From positions 1 through 18,222 of the forward strand of contig JAOZQW010000007.1 of assembly GCA_029932015.1 (NCBI GenBank): a stretch of DNA of 18,222 bases, written 5' to 3'. This document shows positions 1-7,190 of this stretch, in pieces. The notes under the pieces are model-generated. The model was not told the DNA's origin and made no database searches. It was given only the letters and a program-made list of their open reading frames with translations. The DNA comes from Candidatus Fermentibacteraceae bacterium. GTDB taxonomy: Bacteria > Fermentibacterota > Fermentibacteria > Fermentibacterales > JCC-6. Position numbers and translations under genes: made by a program. The first letter of the stretch is position 1, and each line of letters begins with the position of its first letter.

Positions 1-2
1 AA

Positions 3-1790
3 TCAGCGAAGCAGAATCAGCCTTGTCATCCGTGATACTCCATTAGCTGCGGCCAGCCGGGCAAGGTACACACCTGCAGGAATTGTCTCTTCAGGATGCC
101 ACCTGATGCTCTCCATTCCGGCTGCATTCAGACTTGCCACCCTGTGTCCGGACAGGTCGAAGATATCGAGAGTTGCGGAGGATAGGTCAGGCAGCAGGAA
201 CTCGGCAAAACCTCTGGCCGGGTTGCTTGCTGGAGCGAACCTCAGGCCTGGAGTATCCGCGGATTCAATACCGGTCGAACCGGAACCTTTGAATACTCCG
301 GTGTTCCTGGCATCGACTCCACGCATTGGCCAGTCCGCCCTGTCGGAACCCACCGTTCCGTCAGTATCCCATGCGTAGACATATCCATCCCAGGTGGCTG
401 CAACAAGTTCATAGAGTCCATCACCATCGATATCCCCCGCGCTGACACCGGAGATGGATGGACTGGACATGGATTTTGGATAACCTGTGATGGTGGAACC
501 GTCACTGGAAAGAGCGAAGAGCTCAGCTCCATTGGTCACGAAGCAGATATCCTGTGTCCCGTCATCAGTCACATCCACGATGGTCGGGAATCCCTCCGGC
601 CAGTTGGTCTGAGCTACGGGCCAGCCTGTCAGCGGCAGTCCGGTAGAAATATCAATTACATGAACGCGGTAATCCGATCCAAGATGATTATCCACTGCAA
701 TGAGTTCAGGCTCACCATCCGCCGTCACATCACCTAGCCCGAGATAGAAGAGCTGGCTGCCAGTAGCCACAGTGATAGGGAAACCTGCAACGACAGTGCC
801 ATCATGATGGTAAGCCGAGGCATACGATACAGAGCTGGCATAGTGCCCCATTATTACTTCCAGGTCACCATCGTCATCCAGATCGGCTGCAATTGGAGGC
901 CCGAACATGAGATAACCGCCACCGGGGGCGAAGAGAGCCTTCGGATAGCCTGTCTGTTCTGCGCCACCTGATGTGAATAGATGGAGTCTGAACTCACCGC
1001 TAAGCAGAGTTACTGCAAAGAATTCGTCAGCGCGGTTCCCATCTGCGTCTCCGAAGAAGAGGTTGAGGATATTCTCATCGGGATCCAGATCGGTTGTGAA
1101 CGTCAGATTACCGAGATGATCGAAAGCCGTGATCCTGTAGTACGCGCCGGTGTTGCCGAGTGTATGGGCTGTCCAGGCTTCAAGGTTGCCGTCTCCATCG
1201 GCATCCCCGAGTACGAAGGCGATGTCCAGGGCATTTGATGACTCATCCGGCGCTGTCTGCGGGAATCCTGCCATATTTGTGCCGTTGCTGTTCCTGCCGT
1301 TGAATGTCCAGTAACGGGCACTGCCTGCATACCAGTCTCTCAGAGACCAGAGGATCTCCACAGAGCCATTGCCTTCCATGTCTGCGCAGGAGGGACCCGG
1401 CATCTGATCGTTCGTGCCGTAGCCCATGTAAGCCATTTCGGCTGTAGGCCAGCCGGGAAGGAAACTCCCGTCACCGCTGATCCCGAAGGTTTCACCGCCA
1501 TTGACGAATATCTCGTCAGCTCCATCTCCATCCAGGTCGAACAGGGTGGGTGTATATGGAAAACCGGTACCGGGACAGCTCAGGTCGACCGGCCAGCCAT
1601 CACACATATCGGTTTTGACCTGGGCGCCAACCGGCTGCTCCATGATGCAGTTGATGCCTGCAGCATCTGCGGTTACATTCGCCTCCGGCAGGTCGACCCA
1701 GATAGAGGTCTCCTGTGCATCTGCGAAGGTCACAGTAAGCATCATTCCCAGTAATGCAAGTTTCAGCCATCCGGTACATGGAGCGTTCAC
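3..1790 (-). CDS. Secreted FG-GAP/VCBS-repeat protein with type-IX-like C-terminal sorting tail
   Basis: About 595 residues. I start it at a GTG (1788-1790), 5 bases after a strong AGGAGGA ribosome site; from there residues 1-25 form a signal peptide (hydrophobic LALLGMMLTVTF, then ADAQ). The open frame runs 24 codons further upstream, but that part lacks a ribosome site and would bury the signal peptide. The body carries at least seven calcium-loop motifs of FG-GAP/VCBS type (for example DLDGDGADE, DADGDGNLE, DLDDDGDLE, DIDGDGLYE), implying a beta-propeller. The last 85 or so residues (NPARG, LDIFDLSGHRV, PAGVYLARL, final LILLR) match the beta-sandwich tail that directs cargo through type IX secretion in FCB bacteria. 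Inference: an extracellular or surface-anchored adhesive or structural protein; no catalytic domain is visible. It stands alone, divergent from the barrel gene at 2003. Confidence 0.88.
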   Translation of the reverse strand: MNAPCTGWLKLALLGMMLTVTFADAQETSIWVDLPEANVTADAAGINCIMEQPVGAQVKTDMCDGWPVDLSCPGTGFPYTPTLFDLDGDGADEIFVNGGETFGISGDGSFLPGWPTAEMAYMGYGTNDQMPGPSCADMEGNGSVEILWSLRDWYAGSARYWTFNGRNSNGTNMAGFPQTAPDESSNALDIAFVLGDADGDGNLEAWTAHTLGNTGAYYRITAFDHLGNLTFTTDLDPDENILNLFFGDADGNRADEFFAVTLLSGEFRLHLFTSGGAEQTGYPKALFAPGGGYLMFGPPIAADLDDDGDLEVIMGHYASSVSYASAYHHDGTVVAGFPITVATGSQLFYLGLGDVTADGEPELIAVDNHLGSDYRVHVIDISTGLPLTGWPVAQTNWPEGFPTIVDVTDDGTQDICFVTNGAELFALSSDGSTITGYPKSMSSPSISGVSAGDIDGDGLYELVAATWDGYVYAWDTDGTVGSDRADWPMRGVDARNTGVFKGSGSTGIESADTPGLRFAPASNPARGFAEFLLPDLSSATLDIFDLSGHRVASLNAAGMESIRWHPEETIPAGVYLARLAAANGVSRMTRLILLR

Positions 1791-2002
1791 TGAATTCCTC
1801 CTGCTGTTGAATAGTATTGAATACAATAAGACAAGAATATCTGCCGGACTGAGTTGCTGCAAGGCCGCTGCGGATCACTCCACCCGCAGAAATGACGCCG
1901 GTGTAACAGATTCCAGTCATGATTGCCATGGCAGATGATCCAGCGTAGACTATTCATTAAGAAAGAGGTTCATCCGGTTTATGCAGTCGGAAGGATGTTG
2001 GG
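1791..2002. promoter_or_regulatory. Divergent intergenic region between FG-GAP protein and beta-barrel gene
   Basis: The region must hold the promoters of both flanking genes, which point away from each other. Visible elements are the AGGAGGA ribosome site of the minus gene, an 11-bp palindrome GTATTGAATAC (1814-1824), and two TTGAATA heptamers starting 10 bp apart (1807 and 1817), one helical turn, just upstream of that ribosome site. A weak minus-strand promoter, TTGCAG-N17-TATTCT, can be drawn around 1840-1865. I see no convincing plus-strand promoter and no convincing gene here. Confidence 0.35.
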
Positions 2003-2680
2003 ATGAGGAACGATCGGATCAGTATTCAGGTACTGTTATTCACTCTGTTCTTCACACTGGCGCTTCATTCTTCAGTGAGTGGTGCATCTCTGGGGCTGAA
2101 TCTCGGTACAATGGGCTTCGGGGGGGATGTTTCACTCTCTCTAGGGGAGGGATTCACTGCCAGATTCGGGATGGATTTCCTTGGCATAAGCCGGTCTGAT
2201 GAGATCGATGCGATCTCCTACGAGCTTGAGGCATCGCTTGCATGGGTTCCGCTGCTGCTCGACTACAATCCCGGTGGAGGCGCTTTCCGGCTGAGTGCCG
2301 GACTCGTAATGAACCTGAATGATGTCACTCTGGAATCCTCATCAACCGAGTCCATCGAGATAGGCAGCCATACCTATACACCGCAGCAATTCGGGAAGCT
2401 CATCACTGACATCGACAGCCGCAGTGCAGCACCATATCTGGGCATTGGCTTCGGCAGGTGCGTACCTCCGAAGGGTGCGGTTTCGATCACGGTTGATCTT
2501 GGAGCGATGTTCCAGGCTTACACCGTCACGCTCTCGCACGAGGGAGGGAGTATTCCTCCGGCGCTCGAGGAGCAGTTCATGGACGACCTGTCCGCTGAGT
2601 CGAAGACGGTTGAGGACGACCTCAACGACTCATTCGGTGTATATCCAGTCCTGAAGCTTGGTGTCAGCATCGGACTCTGA
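2003..2680 (+). CDS. Predicted outer-membrane beta-barrel protein
   Basis: 225 residues. The first 28 or so form a signal peptide (RISIQVLLFTLFFTLALHSS, then VSGA). The rest alternates glycine/aromatic-rich strands typical of a small outer-membrane barrel (SLGLNLGTMGFGGDVSLSLG, PYLGIGFGRC) and ends in a strand-like VLKLGVSIGL; a terminal Leu is less usual than Phe. Ribosome site GGAAGG sits 8 bases before the ATG. Function is unknown: it may be a structural or porin-like protein. It is monocistronic, divergent from the FG-GAP gene and convergent with the CotH gene 50 bp downstream. That gap contains no clear hairpin terminator. Confidence 0.75.
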   Translation: MRNDRISIQVLLFTLFFTLALHSSVSGASLGLNLGTMGFGGDVSLSLGEGFTARFGMDFLGISRSDEIDAISYELEASLAWVPLLLDYNPGGGAFRLSAGLVMNLNDVTLESSSTESIEIGSHTYTPQQFGKLITDIDSRSAAPYLGIGFGRCVPPKGAVSITVDLGAMFQAYTVTLSHEGGSIPPALEEQFMDDLSAESKTVEDDLNDSFGVYPVLKLGVSIGL

Positions 2681-2730
2681 GATCGAAGTGAATACAACCA
2701 ATTACTGCGGCTGACTTCCTGACCGCGGAC

Positions 2731-4269
2731 TCAGCGTACCTTTTCCAGAAATGCCATCACGTCGGAGTATCTGCCCTGTATGTGTTCAACAAGCACATCC
2801 ACGGATGCATTGAACTCATCCTCATCGGTGAGCAGCGTATATCCGGGGTGTTCACCACTATCTCCGGTGACGAAGGGGCTTATCAATCCGTGGAACCTCT
2901 GATAGGTCTCCGTCATTATATCCGGTGCGAAAGCGATCTCAAGCACGAGTTCAAGATTCTCCTGGTACTTATTCCGGTAGACCTGATCATCCATGAGGAA
3001 CCTGATAAGCGGCCAGCCATTGTCCACATCCTCGAGGTCCAGAGCAAGTACCGGGAAAAGACCCGCATCGGAGCGAAGTGCCATGTTGTTGTCCCATGGT
3101 ATCCAGGTGAGAAGTCCGGTAGCGGGAGCGTTGTAGAGGAAGTAATTGTGCGGGGATCTACCGTATGTGTCCCAGTTCTCGACGATCACATTCACTGCCA
3201 GCCAGAGGAGGAAGCCATCGACATCGAACACGCTTTCCAGATCCTCCCTCCATAGGGGCGGGTTCGAAGTCCTCAGGTCGGAATGGAGTACTTCGAAGAG
3301 ATTCATCACATCACTCCAGTCCTGCTCAGCCTGATTGGTCTGCTTGTCAAATGCATCCTCTGAGAAGGAATCCTCAGCAAAGGTGGCTCCCAGTCCCTCC
3401 GGCTTGTAGACATTGCCGCCATCATCACTGAACTGTTCCTCGATGACGGTATCGTCCACTACTTCGACCATCGTATACAGCCCGAAGTAGACCGGACCGA
3501 AACCATGATCGATGTATACTCGATAGAAGGCAGTATGCGGGGCTGGCACTCCCGCCGACCTGAAGATGTCCGCAGTCACCTTCTCCCTCAGCAGCGACGC
3601 ATCCATGAAGTTGCTTGAGAATGTCAGTTGGCGGAAACCATAGAACCTCTGGTTGTCCACTTCGGGATACTCGTTCTCGAATTCGTCGAAATCCAGCTTG
3701 AATGGCAGCTTCATTGACCCCTCGCCCCAGGTGAAGGTCAGAGATGAATTTCCCTTGAAGCGGATCCCTACGTGATGCCACTCATTGCCCATGAATCGGA
3801 TTGCTGCCTCTGCCCAGATCGGATTTCGATCATCACCGAAAGTCAGCCCGTGACCTCCGCCACCACCTGGACTGGCTCCGGCGGGGAAGAGTCCATCTGG
3901 TGGCCGAGGGAAGGGCAGGCTGTCCGGCCTTGTCATTCCAGTGTGCGGGAAGGGGACACCGGGGCTCCCGCCGGGAGGACCGCCCGGTGGTCGGTGTGAA
4001 CCTCCATCCCCGCCGGAGGGCATCTCTGTCTCACCGAAGGTGCCGAACAGCTCGGTCATGTCGTCCATCATGAGCTGCCAGTCGGCCGGGGCTATAACGA
4101 TGTCGATCCTGTTCACTGAATCCTGGGGAAAGACCAGGTCATAATCGGGTTCTGCGGTCCTGCCGTGACTTGATTCCGTCCATCCATCGGGATGCGGGAT
4201 ATCTCCAGCAACTCCTGCTTCTCCGAATGCAGACGCGGCAGCAATGAGGAGCAGGATGAGTATCTTCAC
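2731..4269 (-). CDS. Secreted CotH-family protein (atypical protein-kinase fold)
   Basis: 512 residues. A signal peptide covers about 1-20 (ILILLLIAAASAFG). After a short N-terminal segment comes a Gly/Pro-rich low-complexity stretch (about residues 94-149). The CotH domain follows: FKGNSS near 181, MKLPFKLDFDEF near 196-207, a YFGLYTMVEVVDD segment near 271-283, NWDTYGRSPHNYFLYN at 375-390, and WIPWDNN at 399-405, which supplies the Asp expected to coordinate metal. In Bacillus CotH phosphorylates spore-coat proteins; in non-sporulating FCB bacteria CotH proteins are secreted and of unknown target. The gene starts 2 bases after the stop of the upstream propeller lipoprotein, so the two are almost certainly co-transcribed and perhaps translationally coupled. 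The kinase activity is inferred from family only. Confidence 0.88.
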   Translation of the reverse strand: MKILILLLIAAASAFGEAGVAGDIPHPDGWTESSHGRTAEPDYDLVFPQDSVNRIDIVIAPADWQLMMDDMTELFGTFGETEMPSGGDGGSHRPPGGPPGGSPGVPFPHTGMTRPDSLPFPRPPDGLFPAGASPGGGGGHGLTFGDDRNPIWAEAAIRFMGNEWHHVGIRFKGNSSLTFTWGEGSMKLPFKLDFDEFENEYPEVDNQRFYGFRQLTFSSNFMDASLLREKVTADIFRSAGVPAPHTAFYRVYIDHGFGPVYFGLYTMVEVVDDTVIEEQFSDDGGNVYKPEGLGATFAEDSFSEDAFDKQTNQAEQDWSDVMNLFEVLHSDLRTSNPPLWREDLESVFDVDGFLLWLAVNVIVENWDTYGRSPHNYFLYNAPATGLLTWIPWDNNMALRSDAGLFPVLALDLEDVDNGWPLIRFLMDDQVYRNKYQENLELVLEIAFAPDIMTETYQRFHGLISPFVTGDSGEHPGYTLLTDEDEFNASVDVLVEHIQGRYSDVMAFLEKVR

Positions 4270-4271
4270 AA

Positions 4272-5408
4272 TCAGCCCTCCTCTGCGGGATACTCCACGT
4301 CCACCAGCAGCACCTTCTGAACCATGCCCTCGTCCTCATGGACCACAGCGAAGTTCCTGGAGTGCGGAGTGATATAGAAAGTGAAGTACTGCCCGGGAGG
4401 AAGCTCGACATCGAGAGTTGCACGGTACAGGAAGTTGCCTTCCGGAAGGGACCAGATATCGAAAGCAGGTCTGTCCCCGGTACCTCTCAGTACCCAGAGA
4501 TTCCCCTGCCAGCCAAGCCACATACCTGCAATGGGCTCCCTGAAAGTATCCGGCTCGTATATCCATTGCACAACGTTGGATGTGCCCATACCGTTGAGAT
4601 AATCCTCGATATACTGCTTCTCGAGAGCTATCTCGTCTGCGGTCTTCTCCACCACAGGCGAATCGACTTCGATGGTATTGAAAAGCTCTCCATTTTCATC
4701 AAAGCACTCGATCCTGTAGAAGGGTGTATGTCTTGTGACGAGGTAGAGATTTCTCTCTGTATCGGCAGCGAAGTAATGTGAGAAGAATATCCTGTTCAGA
4801 GCATCGGTGTTGTCCTCAGGAGCGACAGGGATCGCCAGGGAATCGACACAATACTCCTGAAGAAGGTTACCTTCAAGGTTGTAGAGGGCTATGAATCCAC
4901 GCCTGAAGGAAGTTGGCTGGTGAATAAACTCGTGTCTGCTGACAACGAAGCTGGAGGAGTCGGCAGCCGCGTGCTGTCTCGGCCAGTTCTGCTGATGCTC
5001 GAGCGCGAAGCCCTGCCATTCACCGGCCAGGTTGAAAATGTTCAGATCGTTAACATCCTGGACAAGCATGGCTCCCCCGGGCAGCAGCTCCATGAACTGA
5101 GGGAAGACCATCTCGCCCGGACCGTCTCCATTGCCTCCGAAGCTCCCGGCAAAGGTCCCGTCCGGCAGGTACTTCTTCACAGTGGCAAAGGGCATATCAA
5201 GAACGTACAGGATACTGTCGGTCCTGACGACATCCGCCGCGAACCCGAAAACGTAGTTTGGATCACCAAGCTCTACTCCGATGGTGTCGGCAAGGGTCAG
5301 GATGAGTTCAGGCATGGGAACGTTTTCCTCATCAGCCTGTTCTTCTACAGTGCCGCATGCTCCCAAAAGCAGGGAAGTAGCGGATAGAATCAAAAGGAAT
5401 GCCCTCAT
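4272..5408 (-). CDS. 6-bladed beta-propeller lipoprotein
   Basis: 378 residues. The N-terminus is a lipoprotein signal with lipobox LGAC at residues 15-18, so the mature protein should be lipidated at Cys18. An acidic spacer (EEQADEENVPMPEL) follows. The body has repeated propeller-like strands (YVLDMPFATVKKYLPDG, FAGSFGGNGDGPGEMVFPQF), matching the 6-bladed beta-propeller lipoproteins (NHL-like) common in Bacteroidota and related phyla. The FGGxGxGPGE segment is the hallmark loop of that family. Ligand unknown. It is the upstream partner of the CotH gene (gap 2 bases), so they may work together at the cell surface. The ribosome site is modest (AAAGGGTGAT before ATG). Confidence 0.85.
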   Translation of the reverse strand: MRAFLLILSATSLLLGACGTVEEQADEENVPMPELILTLADTIGVELGDPNYVFGFAADVVRTDSILYVLDMPFATVKKYLPDGTFAGSFGGNGDGPGEMVFPQFMELLPGGAMLVQDVNDLNIFNLAGEWQGFALEHQQNWPRQHAAADSSSFVVSRHEFIHQPTSFRRGFIALYNLEGNLLQEYCVDSLAIPVAPEDNTDALNRIFFSHYFAADTERNLYLVTRHTPFYRIECFDENGELFNTIEVDSPVVEKTADEIALEKQYIEDYLNGMGTSNVVQWIYEPDTFREPIAGMWLGWQGNLWVLRGTGDRPAFDIWSLPEGNFLYRATLDVELPPGQYFTFYITPHSRNFAVVHEDEGMVQKVLLVDVEYPAEEG

Positions 5409-5486
5409 CGATCACCCTTTCTATCGAGGCTCAGTCGTATCCTGACAAATAAGAGGCGCAAGTAATCGCAGCTGAATATAAGTCAG

Positions 5487-6017
5487 CTATTTCACGCTCA
5501 TATACAGCTTCATGAGAATGCCCTCATCAGAAGGAATGAAATCCGCAGGATAGTATTCGAAATCATAACCATAGCCATGTGAATACTCTGAGACCGGGAG
5601 CCATTCCCAATAAGCGTAGGCGTAGATATCATCCAGCAGTGTAAAGGGGAAGGTGAAGACAGCATATTTCCCGCCCTCGATGCCGAGTTCGATCATGCCC
5701 TCGGGGAGAGGTCCGGTCATGTCTGACTCGACGCAGGCCAGGTAACTGAATTCCTCAGTTGCTTCATCGAAAGCCAGATGGACTCCGTAGGCGTTGTCGT
5801 CCATCTCGACTCCCGGGATCTCCTGGATCCTTGGCGTGAACTCCTCCCAGAGGGTCATTATTTCCTCCGGGTTCGAACCCTGGTAGTCCATCCCAACCAC
5901 AGTGAAACCCGCAATTGTCGTGATCTCGACCTCTATCAGTTCACGAAGGTCCGGATCCTCGGCAAGTGCCAGGTTGATGGGTATGAGCATCATCAGGATA
6001 ATTGTCATTCGGAGCAT
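5487..6017 (-). CDS. Exported GyrI-like (effector-binding fold) protein
   Basis: 176 residues. Residues 1-19 form a signal peptide (MTIILMMLIPINLALA, cleavage before EDP). The mature part resembles the GyrI-like/AraC effector-binding fold: IEVEITTIAGFTVVGMDYQG near the start, MTLWEEFTPRI, the YGVHL segment, FSYLACVESD, IEGGKYAVFTF, then YAYWEWLP and FEYYPADF. In the family this fold binds hydrophobic or drug-like small molecules, usually in the cytoplasm and often attached to a DNA-binding domain. Here no DNA-binding domain exists and the protein is exported, suggesting a periplasmic ligand-binding role (inference). Ribosome site GGAGG sits 6 bases before ATG. The gene lies 78 bases upstream of the propeller lipoprotein on the same strand. 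Confidence 0.8.
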   Translation of the reverse strand: MLRMTIILMMLIPINLALAEDPDLRELIEVEITTIAGFTVVGMDYQGSNPEEIMTLWEEFTPRIQEIPGVEMDDNAYGVHLAFDEATEEFSYLACVESDMTGPLPEGMIELGIEGGKYAVFTFPFTLLDDIYAYAYWEWLPVSEYSHGYGYDFEYYPADFIPSDEGILMKLYMSVK

Positions 6018-6194
6018 TCCAAACCTCCTTCAGGAGATGAGGTTGAGCACAGGTTCGCCCTGCTCGACTATACCGAATCTATCTAGAAGAGATCATTGCC
6101 TGATTGAGTATGTCGATACTGATACCATGCTTTGAGTACATCAAGATATTCAGCCAGATCACAATTCTACCTGGGAGAGCCAGTGCAGTCTACC
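6018..6194. other. Intergenic gap upstream of GyrI-like gene
   Basis: 177 bases between two minus-strand genes. No ORF with a ribosome site was found on either strand. A short inverted repeat AGTAT-GTCG-ATACT lies near 6107-6120. The gap is long enough to hold a promoter for the GyrI-like gene, but no convincing -35/-10 pair was seen. Confidence 0.3.
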
Positions 6195-6539
6195 TCAGCG
6201 ATCCACGAACCCGAGCCCAGTGTTATAGAAATAGTGTACTTCTTCGCCAGTACTCACGATTCGTACATCGAGGCTGGAATCACCGTTGAAATCGGCTATC
6301 TCGATATGATCCAGCATCCAGTTTACGAGGAAAACACTTTCTATGATACGACATCCTGGCGTCTGCATGCCTATGACCAGCTCGTTCAGTGCATGTCTTT
6401 CAAGTAATACGATCCGGACCAGAGTTCCGTCATAGTCTATCTGACGACTGTATTGAACTCTATTGAGCGCGCAGGAGGGAGCCAGCTGTACGAGCAACAG
6501 TGCCATAACTATTACACAAACAGCATTCACAGACTTCAT
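6195..6539 (-). CDS. Small predicted lipoprotein or exported protein
   Basis: 114 residues, no family recognised. Residues 1-23 form a hydrophobic signal (VIVMALLLVQLAPSC); the Cys could be a lipobox, though Ala at -3 and Pro at -2 are poor. The C-terminal half contains a single EF-hand-like loop, DFNGDSSLDVRIV, of the same type as the FG-GAP loops in the first gene of the window. The ribosome site is weak, which lowers confidence. The preceding 143 bases hold a 7-bp perfect hairpin (6616-6633) but no clear promoter. It belongs to the long minus-strand run. Confidence 0.55.
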   Translation of the reverse strand: MKSVNAVCVIVMALLLVQLAPSCALNRVQYSRQIDYDGTLVRIVLLERHALNELVIGMQTPGCRIIESVFLVNWMLDHIEIADFNGDSSLDVRIVSTGEEVHYFYNTGLGFVDR

Positions 6540-6682
6540 AATATCCGGTTATTCACAATTATCTGACAGGAGTCAATGAGTCGCTCGCATGCAGGATGGA
6601 TTCGCTTGCGTATAACTCCTGCGTCTGCAGGAGGATCACGGTTCAGCTCTCTGATCGTGCCTCTCCGGATAAGAATCCCGGA

Positions 6683-7174
6683 TCAGAACCCGATTGTGAT
6701 CCCTGCACTCAGCGAATTAACCGTGGTGATCTTGTCATAGAAGATGACATCACTGCGGTAGGTGACAAACGGTTTGATGAGTTTCTCCCAGTTCGGCTCC
6801 CAGCCCAGGTTGGTCATCAGTCCGACCAGGTTGTCCGAGTCAGCGCCGTAGCCGAAATACCCGACCGTACCAATAGATCTGTTGAACCAGTTCCACATTC
6901 TCTCTTCCAGAAGAATTCCAATGGAGGTGAATTCATCACCATCCTTTACACCGAAATGGGTCAGTTCCAGACCAAAACGACGTGCATCTCCCGCATTTAG
7001 AAGGATCCGAAGGCCTGCATGGTAGACTCCTCCGTTATTCTCGGAGACCCCTGAATGAAAATACCCGTAACCGCCCTGTGGCCGGACGACTACAGTCGGC
7101 TGTGCATTGGCGAAGCCTGCCAGTAACAGCAGTGCGACCAGAAGATAACCGCATCTTATGTTTCTCCTGAACAT
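6683..7174 (-). CDS. Predicted outer-membrane beta-barrel protein
   Basis: 163 residues from the ATG at 7174. I prefer this start because AAGGAG lies just before it and the signal peptide (CGYLLVALLLLAGFANA) then begins at residue 7; an upstream in-frame ATG at 7213 would overlap the preceding gene. The mature part has amphipathic, glycine/aromatic-rich strands (VRPQGGYGYFHSGV, GTVGYFGYGADSDNLVG) and ends in SAGITIGF. A terminal Phe after alternating hydrophobics is the outer-membrane insertion signal. Substrate unknown. It begins 16 bases after the stop of the membrane-SCP2-flavodoxin gene and is very likely in the same operon, giving that redox cluster an outer-membrane component. Confidence 0.75.
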   Translation of the reverse strand: MFRRNIRCGYLLVALLLLAGFANAQPTVVVRPQGGYGYFHSGVSENNGGVYHAGLRILLNAGDARRFGLELTHFGVKDGDEFTSIGILLEERMWNWFNRSIGTVGYFGYGADSDNLVGLMTNLGWEPNWEKLIKPFVTYRSDVIFYDKITTVNSLSAGITIGF

Positions 7175-7190
7175 TTCCGGAACTCCTTCT

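Noticed and set aside
1791..1862. 24-codon upstream extension of the FG-GAP protein
   Set aside because: No ribosome site precedes the upstream ATG, and the GTG at 1790 has an excellent one followed directly by a signal peptide.
5868..5884. Second T-arm-like sequence CCGGGTTCGAACCCTGG
   Set aside because: It lies within the GyrI-like coding sequence (YQGSNPEE) and has no pairing acceptor stem on either strand.
6616..6633. Perfect 7-bp hairpin CTCCTGC-GTCT-GCAGGAG as terminator of the barrel gene
   Set aside because: The stem is short and no T-run follows on the minus strand; kept only as an observation.
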